Shown piece after piece: positions 7,970 through 16,615 of a stretch of DNA of 64,000 nt. How positions within the stretch are numbered: position 1 is the stretch's first letter; each line of letters starts with the position of its first letter. The stretch is taken from assembly GCF_008831265.1 (NCBI RefSeq), contig NZ_VTTH01000002.1:1-64000 (forward strand), read 5' to 3'. Origin of the DNA: Lacisediminimonas profundi. GTDB lineage: Bacteria; Pseudomonadota; Gammaproteobacteria; Burkholderiales; Burkholderiaceae_D. The notes beneath the pieces were generated by a model. It did not search any database. It was not told the origin of the DNA and saw only the letters and a program-made list of their open reading frames with translations. A program made the position numbers and the translations under genes.

Positions 7970-10900
7970 GTGCATTTTTCACGCACGACCATCATTCTGA
8001 GGTCGGCCGCTGCCTGCATCGCCCTGATCGTTGCGATATGGACGGGGGTGTCCCTGGAAATTGCCCAGGAAAAGCGCCAATGGCAGGAAATCACGCTGCA
8101 GGACGTCAAGATCCTGGCCGAAAGCTACGCCGAGCAACTGGAGAAGACGGTCGAGCAGCTCGATTACCTGTCATCGACCCTGGTGTACATGCAGGAACGC
8201 GGCGTGCTTCCCGAGGTGGTGGACGACCACTTCCGCTACGCGTCCACAACGCTTCCCGTCTTTCTCAGTTTTGTCGATGCCGCCGGCGTGATACGGAGTG
8301 CACGCTTTCGCGAGAACATCGGTGTCTCGATGCGCGGCCACGATTTCATCGATCAGCATCGCAACTCCACCAGCAGGGAGATGGTCATCAATCCGCGCAG
8401 CGCGGGTGCCGGCGGCCTGTCGAAGCAGGAAGTGATCCGTTTCACGCGGCGGGTGAATCATCCGGACGGCAGCTTTGCCGGCGTGATCAGCCTGACGGTC
8501 GATCACCGCTATCTGCACAGCTACAAGGCGCTGGATCGATTCGGGGACAGCGATTTTTCCTCGGTCTGGTTGCAGGGCGGGTCAATGCTGACCAACTGGA
8601 CTGTGGGGCTGGGCGAGCGTGTTTTCCAGCACTACCGCAATCCTCCGCGCTTCGACAGTACCAGCGGTTCCCGGCTTGAGGCCGGCAGCGAGTTCGTGGA
8701 CGAAAAGGATTACTTCGTCGGATGGCGCAAGCTCGGCAAGTACCCTGTCACCGCGCTGACCGTGGTTTCACTGGAGAACTCTCAGCGCGCATTTGCGCCT
8801 ACGCTCAAGAACTATCTGATAGCGGGATTTTTCGGCAGTGTGCTGTCGGTGCTGGGTGCCATTGGCTGGGCATATGGCGGCCTGAACCGGCTTGAACGGC
8901 GCCGCCGGGCAAGGCAATACGAAACCGAATTGCTGGCGGCGTATGCCGAGCAGAAGGCCTTGTTCGATTCAGCGCCCGGCGGCATTGTAATCATCCGCGA
9001 ACGGGTGGTCCGCGTCTGCAACCGGCGGCTGGAAGAGATCTTCGGCTATGGGCCTGACGAGCTGATCGGCAAGAGCGTCCGGCCCTGGCACATTGACGAC
9101 CAGGCTTTCGAAGAAGTCGGCAGGGTGATGTACGAGCCGATCTGGCGTGGCCAGGTATTCCGCGGTGAAATGCATCTGGTCAGGAAGGATGGCAGCCGCT
9201 TCTGGGCGCGCGTGGTTGGCACGGCGATCGATCCGGCTGATCGCACGCGCGGTGCGGTCGTGATCGTGGATGACATCACCGATGAACGCGAGATGGCACA
9301 GGCGCTGCAGCTGGCCAAGGAGGCGGCCGAGGAGGCGACCCGCGCGAAGTCCGATTTCCTGGCCAACATGAGCCATGAGATCCGCACACCGATGAACTCT
9401 GTGATCGGCATGGCCCACTTGCTGTCCAGGACCGGCCTCGATGCGCGCCAGCGCGACTACCTGGACAAGATCCGCTCCTCGAGCCAGCATCTGCTGGGCG
9501 TGATCAACGACATCCTCGATTTTTCCAAGATCGAGGCCGGCAAGATGTCGATCGAGCGCGTCGACTTCGAACTGGAAAAAGTGCTCGACAACGTGGTCGT
9601 GCTGATCGGCGAGAAGGCATCCTCCAAGGGGCTGGAACTGGTGGTCGATATCGATCCCCGCTTGCCGTCTACGCTGGTGGGCGATCCGCTGCGCCTTGGG
9701 CAGATCCTGGTCAACTTTGCCAACAATGCCGTCAAGTTCACCGACAAGGGCGAAGTGGGGATCCGCATCAGCCTGAAGCATGAGGATGAGCATGGCGTGC
9801 TGCTGCTGGGTGAAGTGCGCGATACCGGTATCGGACTGACGCAGGAGCAGGTCGGCAAGCTGTTCCAGAGCTTCCAGCAGGCCGACACGTCCACCACCCG
9901 CAAGTTCGGCGGCAGCGGACTGGGGCTGGTGATCTGCAAGCGTCTGGTTGGCATGATGGATGGCGAGGTCGGGGTGGAGAGCGAGTTCGGCCATGGCAGC
10001 ACCTTCTGGTTCACGGCGCAGCTTGGCAAGAGCCACCGCGCCAGGCGGACGCTGGTGCTGCAGGCGCATCTGCGCGGCAAGCGCGTATTGGTGGTCGACG
10101 ACAACCAGAGTGCGCGTACCGTCATGGCCGACATGCTGGCCGCCATGGGCTTCGATGTGGCGCAGGCCGCCAGCGGTGACTTCGCGCTTGCCATGGCCAC
10201 TGCGGCCGACAAGGAAGGGCGTCCATTCGAAGTGGTGTTGCTGGACCGGCAGATGCCCGGCATGGACGGGGTGGAAACCGCGCGCCAGTTCCAGGGCCGC
10301 CGTTGGCAGTCGAAGCCGCGGCTGATCCTGATCAGTGGCTACGGGCTTGAAGAAATGGCGAACGAAGCCCGGCCAATGGGCCTGGACGAGCTGTTGATCA
10401 AACCGGTGAGCGCGTCCCAGCTCTTCAATGCCATGGCGCGGGCTATTGGCGCCGAATCCGCTTTGCCTGTGGTAGCGGTGCATCCGAGTGATGCCGCGAT
10501 CGAAGCCTTGTCCCGGCTGAAGGGGGCGAGGATCCTGGTGGCCGAAGACAATGAGCTGAACCAGCAAGTCGCCCTCGAACTGTTGAAGGAGGTGGGTTTC
10601 GTGGTCGACATCGCGGCCAATGGCCAGATTGCGATCGACATGCTGGGGGCGCCCGGAATGCGCTACGACGCCGTGCTGATGGACATGCAGATGCCGGTGC
10701 TGGGCGGACTGGAAGCGACCCGGCTGATAAGAGCCGATGCGCGCTTTGGCGCGCTGCCCATCATCGCCATGACGGCGAATGCGTCTGCCCAGGACCGGGA
10801 GGCCTGCCTGCAGGCCGGCATGAACGAGCACGTGGCCAAGCCGATCGAGCCCGATCTGCTGTGGCGGGCATTGCAGCAATGGGTGCTGCCGCCCGACAGT

Positions 10901-11554
10901 CCTGCCGACACGGACGTCGCCAACGCAGTCGGAGCGGCGCCGGATGCGAACGAGGCGCGCCTGCCTGAAGACGTTCCGGGGTTGGATATTGCCGATGGCT
11001 TGCGGCGGGTGCTGGGCAAGCGGCAGTTTTACCAGTCGTTGCTGCGCAAGTTCGTGGACGGGCAGAAGAGCGTTCCGGAGCAGGTGGCAGCGGCGCTGGA
11101 CAGCGGCGACGATCAGCTGGCCGAACGCCTGGCCCACACCACGGCAGGTGTTGCCGGCAACGTCGGCGCCGGGGAAGCCGCCAGCGCGGCGCGGGCACTT
11201 GAAACGGCCATCCGGGAGCAGCGGCCGCGGGCGGAACTCGACGAGTTGCTCGAGACCCTGCACGCCCGGCTCACGGTCGTGATCGAGGAGCTGGACAGGC
11301 AGTTGCCGCCGGTGACGACGGCGACCGGCGCCATTGACCGGCACGCCCTCGCCACGGTTTGCGACCAGCTGCTCAAGCTGCTGGAAGCGGGGGATCCCGC
11401 AGCGACCCGGCTGGCGCAGGAAAACAGCGACCTGCTCGGGCAGGGGCTGGCAGAACATTACCCGGCGTTTGCCCAGGCTGTGACGGCTTTCGATTTCGAG
11501 AACGCACTCGAATTACTGGTGAAGGCGAGGGACTCCCTTGCGGCCCAGGGATAG
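7970..11554 (+). CDS. Hybrid sensor histidine kinase with PAS, two receiver domains and Hpt
   Basis: An open frame reaches upstream to 7886, but GTG at 7970 is preferred because GAAGGA lies about 7 bp before it and the protein then begins with a membrane segment. The 1194 residues contain a TM helix at about 5-28, a periplasmic sensor region, a TM helix at about 281-303, PAS at about 320-440, HisKA with MSHEIRTPMN (His about 468), and HATPase with an N box near 581 and GSGLGLV near 647. A receiver follows at about 703-825 (LLDRQMPGMDG) and another at 853-970 (LMDMQMP). The Hpt-like end carries LAHTTAGVAGN, His about 1054. The usual Lys after the Hpt His is Ala here. It is a membrane phosphorelay sensor with unknown signal. 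The HD-GYP regulator that follows 34 bp later is the likely output. Confidence 0.93.
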   Translation: MHFSRTTIILRSAAACIALIVAIWTGVSLEIAQEKRQWQEITLQDVKILAESYAEQLEKTVEQLDYLSSTLVYMQERGVLPEVVDDHFRYASTTLPVFLSFVDAAGVIRSARFRENIGVSMRGHDFIDQHRNSTSREMVINPRSAGAGGLSKQEVIRFTRRVNHPDGSFAGVISLTVDHRYLHSYKALDRFGDSDFSSVWLQGGSMLTNWTVGLGERVFQHYRNPPRFDSTSGSRLEAGSEFVDEKDYFVGWRKLGKYPVTALTVVSLENSQRAFAPTLKNYLIAGFFGSVLSVLGAIGWAYGGLNRLERRRRARQYETELLAAYAEQKALFDSAPGGIVIIRERVVRVCNRRLEEIFGYGPDELIGKSVRPWHIDDQAFEEVGRVMYEPIWRGQVFRGEMHLVRKDGSRFWARVVGTAIDPADRTRGAVVIVDDITDEREMAQALQLAKEAAEEATRAKSDFLANMSHEIRTPMNSVIGMAHLLSRTGLDARQRDYLDKIRSSSQHLLGVINDILDFSKIEAGKMSIERVDFELEKVLDNVVVLIGEKASSKGLELVVDIDPRLPSTLVGDPLRLGQILVNFANNAVKFTDKGEVGIRISLKHEDEHGVLLLGEVRDTGIGLTQEQVGKLFQSFQQADTSTTRKFGGSGLGLVICKRLVGMMDGEVGVESEFGHGSTFWFTAQLGKSHRARRTLVLQAHLRGKRVLVVDDNQSARTVMADMLAAMGFDVAQAASGDFALAMATAADKEGRPFEVVLLDRQMPGMDGVETARQFQGRRWQSKPRLILISGYGLEEMANEARPMGLDELLIKPVSASQLFNAMARAIGAESALPVVAVHPSDAAIEALSRLKGARILVAEDNELNQQVALELLKEVGFVVDIAANGQIAIDMLGAPGMRYDAVLMDMQMPVLGGLEATRLIRADARFGALPIIAMTANASAQDREACLQAGMNEHVAKPIEPDLLWRALQQWVLPPDSPADTDVANAVGAAPDANEARLPEDVPGLDIADGLRRVLGKRQFYQSLLRKFVDGQKSVPEQVAAALDSGDDQLAERLAHTTAGVAGNVGAGEAASAARALETAIREQRPRAELDELLETLHARLTVVIEELDRQLPPVTTATGAIDRHALATVCDQLLKLLEAGDPAATRLAQENSDLLGQGLAEHYPAFAQAVTAFDFENALELLVKARDSLAAQG

Positions 11555-11588
11555 TTTGCGCAGAACATGACATGGTCAGGGAGACCCG

Positions 11589-12779
11589 TTGAGCCCACAA
11601 GAAAATCAGCTGCAGGGCGTCCCCTTGCAGCCCCCGGAAAACCTGTCCGGCCTGCCCGCAAAGCCAACCGTACTGGTGGTCGACGACACGCCGGACAACC
11701 TGGCCATGATGAGCGAACTGCTGCAGGACGATTGCCGCGTCCGGGTAGCGAATAATGGCGAGCGGGCGCTGCGCCTGGCAGGTTCGGCCGAACCGCCCGA
11801 CCTGATCCTGCTGGACATCATGATGCCCGGCATGGACGGGTACGAGGTCTGCAAGCGGCTCAAGGCCGAAGCATCCACTCGCGACATTCCGGTGATCTTC
11901 CTGACCGCGCGTTCTGGCGCGGAGGACGAACGCATGGGCCTCGATCTGGGCGCGGTCGACTACATTACCAAGCCGATCAACCCGCAGATCGTGATGGCGA
12001 GGGTGAAGGCGCACCTGGCCTTGAAAGCATCGGCCGACTTCTTGCGCGACCGTAATGCATGGCTGCAGCGCGAGGTCGAAAAGAGGACGCGCGAAATTGC
12101 AGCAGCGCAGGACGTCACCATCCTGGCCATGGCCTCGCTGGCCGAGACCCGCGACAACGAGACCGGCAACCATATCCGGCGCACCCAGCATTTCGTCAAG
12201 GCGCTGGCGCTGCAACTCAGGACGCATCCCCGCTTTTCCGGTTTCCTGTCCGACGCCAACGTCGATTTGCTGTTCAAGTCGGCACCGCTGCACGACATCG
12301 GCAAGGTGGGCATTCCCGATCACATCCTGTTGAAGCCCGGCCGCCTGACCGCGGAAGAATTCGACGTGATGAAGACCCACACCACGCTCGGCCGCGACGC
12401 CATCGCCCAAGCCGAACGATCGCTGGGCGTGGAGGTGGGTTTCCTGGAAATAGCCAAGGAAATCACCCTGTCGCACCAGGAGAAGTGGGATGGCTCAGGC
12501 TACCCGCAAGGCCTCAAGGGCGAGCAGATACCGATCTCGGCGCGCCTGATGGCGGTGGCGGATGTGTACGACGCCCTGACCAACACCCGCATCTACAAGA
12601 AACCGATGCCGCATGAAGATGCCGTGGCGCTGATCCTGAAGGCAAGGGGAACGCATTTCGATCCGGATGTGGTTGATGCCTTTGCGCAGATCCAGGATGA
12701 ATTCCGGGCAATTGCCGGGCGGTTTGTCGATGCGATTCAGGAACAGAGGGTCGAAGGTGTGGCCGAGCAGGGCGGGTGA
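11589..12779 (+). CDS. Response regulator with HD-GYP c-di-GMP phosphodiesterase domain
   Basis: The 396-residue protein starts at TTG 11589, with GGGAG 6 bp upstream. The receiver domain spans about 27-145 with phospho-acceptor Asp 76 (LLDIMMPGMDG) and the conserved KP pair (YITKP). After a coiled linker comes an HD-GYP domain with HDIGKVGIP near 235 and the HQEKWDGSGYP block near 295. The known family activity is hydrolysis of cyclic di-GMP, controlling motility and biofilm. It lies 34 bp after the hybrid kinase on the same strand, so the two probably form one signalling unit. All signature residues of an active HD-GYP domain are visible. Confidence 0.93.
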   Translation: MSPQENQLQGVPLQPPENLSGLPAKPTVLVVDDTPDNLAMMSELLQDDCRVRVANNGERALRLAGSAEPPDLILLDIMMPGMDGYEVCKRLKAEASTRDIPVIFLTARSGAEDERMGLDLGAVDYITKPINPQIVMARVKAHLALKASADFLRDRNAWLQREVEKRTREIAAAQDVTILAMASLAETRDNETGNHIRRTQHFVKALALQLRTHPRFSGFLSDANVDLLFKSAPLHDIGKVGIPDHILLKPGRLTAEEFDVMKTHTTLGRDAIAQAERSLGVEVGFLEIAKEITLSHQEKWDGSGYPQGLKGEQIPISARLMAVADVYDALTNTRIYKKPMPHEDAVALILKARGTHFDPDVVDAFAQIQDEFRAIAGRFVDAIQEQRVEGVAEQGG

Positions 12780-12876
12780 GGCCGAGCTGCGGTACTGGAG
12801 TTGTCCAGCCTGGCAGCTGATATATCGCGAAGGGGACCAGTTCATGCGGGGCCTCATTTGCATTCCGGGGCCTGAG

Positions 12877-12942
12877 GTGTGGGCCAGGTCTTGACTTGTG
12901 CTGCCGAACGATTGAGCGGGAAAAGTCGACACCTGACCCCAT
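12877..12942 (+). repeat. REP-like palindromic element, copy D
   Basis: It begins GGTGTGGGCCAGGTCTTGAC, contains GCTGCCGAACGATTG, and ends AAGTCGACACCTGACCCC. It stands between the HD-GYP gene and the formamidase promoter region. Confidence 0.75.
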
Positions 12943-13002
12943 ACGAGGTGCTCGATTTTGGGGAGGGGTGCAGCAATTTGGTTAGAGATGAAAATAATAA
13001 TG

Positions 13003-13031
13003 TTGACATTAGGAAATATTATATAAACACT
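13003..13031 (+). promoter_or_regulatory. Candidate promoter of the formamidase operon
   Basis: TTGACA at 13003-13008 is a perfect -35 hexamer in an AT-rich island. TATAAA at 13022-13027 and TAAACA at 13024-13029 are possible -10 boxes, but the spacing (13-15 bp) is shorter than ideal. An AAGGAGGAGG ribosome site follows at about 13044, just before the ATG at 13059. Confidence 0.35.
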
Positions 13032-13058
13032 GAGATCTCCACTCAAGGAGGAGGACTC

Positions 13059-14147
13059 ATGTTCGAAAATAAGAAAAAGATCGTCGCGGCAATGTTGTTA
13101 AGCGTGTTTGCGGCTGGCGCCGCGGTTGCGCAAGCGCCAGAGAAGGCCCGCGGAAAGCATCACAAGCTGCCCGCAAGCTTGGATACCGTCCAGTGGGGCT
13201 GGCTGGATCCCAAAGAGTCACCCAAGTTGAAGGTCGAATCGGGGGACACTGTCTCGGTCGAAACCATGATGCACTCGCACGACAAGATCAAGCCCGGGAT
13301 GAGCATGGAAGAGATCGTGGCCCTGCGCAAGGCAAATCCCGGTGGCGGTCCGCACTCCTTGACTGGCCCCATCTACGTGAACGGCGCCGAACCGGGCGAC
13401 GTGCTTGAAATCCGAATCATCAAGATCGTGCCCAAGGCATACGGCGTCAACTTCAACCTGCCGGGCAAGGATTTCCCGACCATCGGCGCGCTCGCCTCGG
13501 AAATGCCGGAGGGTTTCCTGAAGTTCATGAAACTCGACCTGAAGAAAATGACGGCCGAGTTCAAGCCGGGTGTCACCATCGACCTGAAGCCGTTCCCGGG
13601 CACGCTGGCGGTCGGCATCGATCCGAATGATCCGGCGCCACGCAAGGGCGGCGTCAAGGACGATCCGCTCGCGCCCGTCTCGTCGCTGCGCCCATGGAAA
13701 AACGGATCCAACATGGATATCAACGAGTTGCAGGCTGGCTCGAAGATATTCTTCCCGGTATTCCAGAAGGGCGGGCTGATCTGGACCGGTGACTCCCACT
13801 GCCGGCAAGGCAACGGCGAGGTCAACCTGACCGCGTTGGAGTGCTCCTACAAGGAAATCGTCCTGCAGCCTATCGTGCATAAAAACATGAAGATCACCTG
13901 GCCGCGCATTGAAACCCCGACGCACTGGATTGCGGTTGGCCTGGACGAGAGCCTGGACAAGGCGATGGTGAATGCCACGCGCGAGGCAGTTGATTTCCTG
14001 GCCGAGCAGAAGATGGTTCCGCTGACGCGCTACGAAGCCTATTCGCTGGTGTCGATGGTGGGCGACTGCCGGGTTTCCCAAGTGGTGGACATCCGCAAGG
14101 GCGTGCATTGCATGATCCCGAAATCGATCTTCACCAAGAAGAAGTAA
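13059..14147 (+). CDS. Exported acetamidase/formamidase family protein
   Basis: The ATG at 13059 is set by a strong AGGAGG site. The 362-residue protein starts with a signal peptide (KKKIVAAMLLSVFAAGAAVAQA). The body fits the FmdA/AmdA family: NGAEPGDVLEIRI, GSNMDINELQAGS and GDSHCRQGNGEV correspond to the family's conserved blocks. Known members hydrolyse formamide or short amides and are metal-dependent. The signal peptide puts this one in the periplasm, while most characterised members are cytoplasmic. It is followed after 12 bp by a metal-receptor gene and then a permease, so the three are likely one operon. The actual substrate is not evident. Confidence 0.85.
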   Translation: MFENKKKIVAAMLLSVFAAGAAVAQAPEKARGKHHKLPASLDTVQWGWLDPKESPKLKVESGDTVSVETMMHSHDKIKPGMSMEEIVALRKANPGGGPHSLTGPIYVNGAEPGDVLEIRIIKIVPKAYGVNFNLPGKDFPTIGALASEMPEGFLKFMKLDLKKMTAEFKPGVTIDLKPFPGTLAVGIDPNDPAPRKGGVKDDPLAPVSSLRPWKNGSNMDINELQAGSKIFFPVFQKGGLIWTGDSHCRQGNGEVNLTALECSYKEIVLQPIVHKNMKITWPRIETPTHWIAVGLDESLDKAMVNATREAVDFLAEQKMVPLTRYEAYSLVSMVGDCRVSQVVDIRKGVHCMIPKSIFTKKK

Positions 14148-14159
14148 GTCGGCCATTCG

Positions 14160-15050
14160 ATGCAGGCGGTGCTCGCCCTTTTCCTGTCCCTGGCACTTAT
14201 TGCAGTGACCGGTCCGGTGAGCGCCGCCGGCAAGCTTGACGTCGTCACCACCACGGCCGACCTGAAGGCCCTGGTGCTGGCGGTCGGGGCCGGGCGTGTA
14301 GCGGTTGAATCGCTGACATCTCCCAGCCAGGATCCCCATTCTGCCGAAATAAAGCCGGCGCAACTGGCGCGCCTGCGTAGCGCGGCGCTGATCGTGCGCA
14401 TCGGCCTCGACCACGAACCGTGGTTCCGCCGCCTGAATCTGCCAGCCGGCGCGCCCGTGCTTGATGCCTCCCGCGGCGCTCGCCTGCTGCAAACCGAGAC
14501 GCCGCGTTTGCGCGTTGAACGCCGCTCCCATGTTCATGCCTTTGGCAATACCCATTACTGGCTCGATCCAGAAAACGCCCGTCCAGTCACGGCTTCCATC
14601 ATGGAGGGCCTGACCCGCTTGAGTCCTGCCGACCAGGCCAGCTTTGCCGCCAGCCGCACCGAATTCCTGGGCAAGCTCGACCAGCGCCTGACTGCCTGGA
14701 AAGCCGCGCTGGCACCTTACCAAGGCACCAAGGTCGTCGTGATTCACGACACCTGGACCTACTTTGCGGATCGTTTCGGCCTCTCTATCGTTGCTGCCGC
14801 CGAGCCGAATCCGGGGGTGCCGCCGTCATCTGCCGAACTGGCAACGCTGACCAGGCACATGCGCGAAGCCGGCGTGCGTGTGATCATCGCCGATCCGCAT
14901 TCCAGTCCCGCACTGGTCAAACATATTGCCGCCCATAGCGGTGCAACCGTAGTCACGCTCGTTCCTTCAGTCGGCGCCGATCCCGCCGCCGATAATTACT
15001 TCTCCCTGTTCGAGCTCAATGTCAGCCGACTGGTGGCGGCGCTGCGCTAA
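14160..15050 (+). CDS. Metal ABC transporter periplasmic binding protein (ZnuA/TroA family)
   Basis: The 296-residue protein begins with a signal peptide (VLALFLSLALIAVTGPVSA). Family features are the start of the mature chain (LDVVTTTADLKAL), a histidine in DPHSAEIKP, IGLDHEPW, HVHAFGNTHYWLDP, VVIHDTWTYFADRFG and DPHSSPALV. These supply the His and Asp/Glu metal ligands typical of zinc or manganese receptors. The loop between the first ligands is short and not His-rich. The gene sits 12 bp after the formamidase and 15 bp before the permease. It should deliver Zn(II) or Mn(II) to the permease, but metal specificity cannot be read with certainty. Confidence 0.88.
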   Translation: MQAVLALFLSLALIAVTGPVSAAGKLDVVTTTADLKALVLAVGAGRVAVESLTSPSQDPHSAEIKPAQLARLRSAALIVRIGLDHEPWFRRLNLPAGAPVLDASRGARLLQTETPRLRVERRSHVHAFGNTHYWLDPENARPVTASIMEGLTRLSPADQASFAASRTEFLGKLDQRLTAWKAALAPYQGTKVVVIHDTWTYFADRFGLSIVAAAEPNPGVPPSSAELATLTRHMREAGVRVIIADPHSSPALVKHIAAHSGATVVTLVPSVGADPAADNYFSLFELNVSRLVAALR

Positions 15051-15065
15051 CTAATTCTGGAACCA

Positions 15066-16316
15066 ATGCTGGAACTGCTCCTTTGGCCTTTCATTGCCGG
15101 CGTCGTCCTGACTGGCATACACGCTTACTTCGGCATTCACGTCCTGGCGCGAGGGGTGGTCTTCGTCGACCTCTCGCTGGCCCAGGTCGCAGCGCTGGGC
15201 ATCACTGTCGCCATCCTTGCCGGTCATCCGGTGCAGGGGCAGGCGGCATACTGGTACGGGCTCTCGTTCGCCATCGGCGGAGCGATACTTTTTGCCATTG
15301 CCCGACGCCACGAGGCCGCCTTGCAGCAGGAGGCCGTGATCGGCATCACGTATGCCGTTTCCGCTGCGCTGGGGGTACTTGCCCTCGACCGCGCCCCGCA
15401 AGGAGCGGAGCACATAAAGCAGATCCTGATCGGTTCGATACTGACGGTGACGCCGGAGGAGGTGCGCAATCTTGCCCTGCTTTATGTCGCCCTCGGTGTC
15501 GTGCATTGGCTGCTGCGGCGGCCGCTGCTTGATGCGTCATTTCATCCGCCGCTTGCCGCTGCCACGCCGCGACGCACGCTGTTCTGGGACGTCATTTTCT
15601 ATGGTTCGTTTGCCCTGGTCGTGACATCGTCGGTGCGCGTCGCAGGCGTGCTGCTTGTTTTCTCATATCTGATCGTACCGGCTGCAATTGCCGGGCTGTT
15701 CGCCACCACAGTACGGGGCCGCCTCCTGCTTGCCTGGTTGCTCGGAACGGCGGTTACTGCAGCCGGACTCGGCGCCTCCTGGGGGTGGGATCTTCCGACA
15801 GGCCCCGCAGTAGTTGCCACATTCGGCGCCACCATGGCGGCAGTCGCGGTTGCCTTTGCTCTCCGGCGCACTTCGCTGCCCCGGTTCGGAAAATCTGTGT
15901 CGCTGGCTGCAGCCCTTGTTGGCCTGCTGCTGCTTGCATTCCCGCAGATGGACCAGCCGTGGCTGGACGAGCTTGAAAACCAGCTGCCGTTCGTGCATGA
16001 AGTTTTTCTGACGTCGGATGAGCGCGAGACCCGCAGCGACAGCCTGGAAGCGATCGAAACGGCGCGCGCCGAACTCATGAAACTCCGGGCTTTGGAGCAG
16101 GACGTTCGCTGGGGAAAGAAGGAAATGTCCGCTGAAATGCAGGACCGGCTGCGTCAGTACCTTTCCGGGCGCAGTGAGATTCTTGCAGGCGACCAGTTGG
16201 TGCTGAAAGAGTTGCGCATCGAGGCGCGAGCGCGCCAGCGCTTTGGCCTGGGAATTCCGTTGTTGCTGCTTGGCGGGCTGTCGTTTGTTCTCATCAGCCG
16301 TCGCAGGGGACGGTAG
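15066..16316 (+). CDS. Metal ABC transporter permease (ABC-3 family) with long C-terminal extension
   Basis: The protein has 416 residues; family members are usually about 260-300. The first 280 or so residues form the ABC-3/ZnuB membrane domain (HVLARGVVFVDLSLAQVAALG, GITYAVSAALG, FDIF-like coupling region). The extra part begins after the last core helix: an acidic, charged, helix-rich stretch (about 305-385, with ETARAELMKLRALEQ and EMQDRLRQYLSG) and a final membrane helix (GIPLLLLGGLSFVLI). The extension is probably extracytoplasmic. No ATPase gene accompanies the receptor and permease, so an ATPase must be borrowed from elsewhere or the system works differently. That is inference. Confidence 0.85.
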   Translation: MLELLLWPFIAGVVLTGIHAYFGIHVLARGVVFVDLSLAQVAALGITVAILAGHPVQGQAAYWYGLSFAIGGAILFAIARRHEAALQQEAVIGITYAVSAALGVLALDRAPQGAEHIKQILIGSILTVTPEEVRNLALLYVALGVVHWLLRRPLLDASFHPPLAAATPRRTLFWDVIFYGSFALVVTSSVRVAGVLLVFSYLIVPAAIAGLFATTVRGRLLLAWLLGTAVTAAGLGASWGWDLPTGPAVVATFGATMAAVAVAFALRRTSLPRFGKSVSLAAALVGLLLLAFPQMDQPWLDELENQLPFVHEVFLTSDERETRSDSLEAIETARAELMKLRALEQDVRWGKKEMSAEMQDRLRQYLSGRSEILAGDQLVLKELRIEARARQRFGLGIPLLLLGGLSFVLISRRRGR

Positions 16317-16326
16317 TGAAGGCAGA

Positions 16327-16436
16327 ATGTGGGGTCAGGTCTTAACTCTTCTCGCACAACCATTCGGAAGAGAGCAAGTCAAGACCTGACCCCCGCCATG
16401 GAACGCTTGTGCGGGAAAGGTCAAGACCTGACTCCG
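16327..16436 (-). repeat. REP-like palindromic element, copy E (inverted) plus half copy
   Basis: Positions 16327-16394 hold a full element whose middle block is reversed relative to the other copies, so it lies in the opposite orientation. A right half alone (GCGGGAAAGGTCAAGACCTG) follows at 16412-16431. The pair fills the gap between the permease gene and the catabolic cluster. Confidence 0.75.
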
Positions 16437-16615
16437 CACTTTAATCGCATCCCAATTAAAAACAACTTTGATTTGACCCATTTTAATTTGCTGGATACGA
16501 TTCGTTCCATATGAATGACGCCCGCCACGTTCCCGTCACCGGGGCGTGCAACCGGGTCTGCCTCCCACCCGGTCCGCCGGAGTTCAACGCCTTAACGTCT
16601 ATCGAGGACTTTCCC

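Noticed and set aside
8969-11458. An 829-codon minus-strand frame
   Set aside because: It lies antisense to the hybrid kinase, whose motifs are all intact; long antisense frames are common in GC-rich DNA.
13218-14747. A 509-codon minus-strand frame
   Set aside because: It is a shadow of the formamidase and metal-receptor genes, with no recognisable domain.
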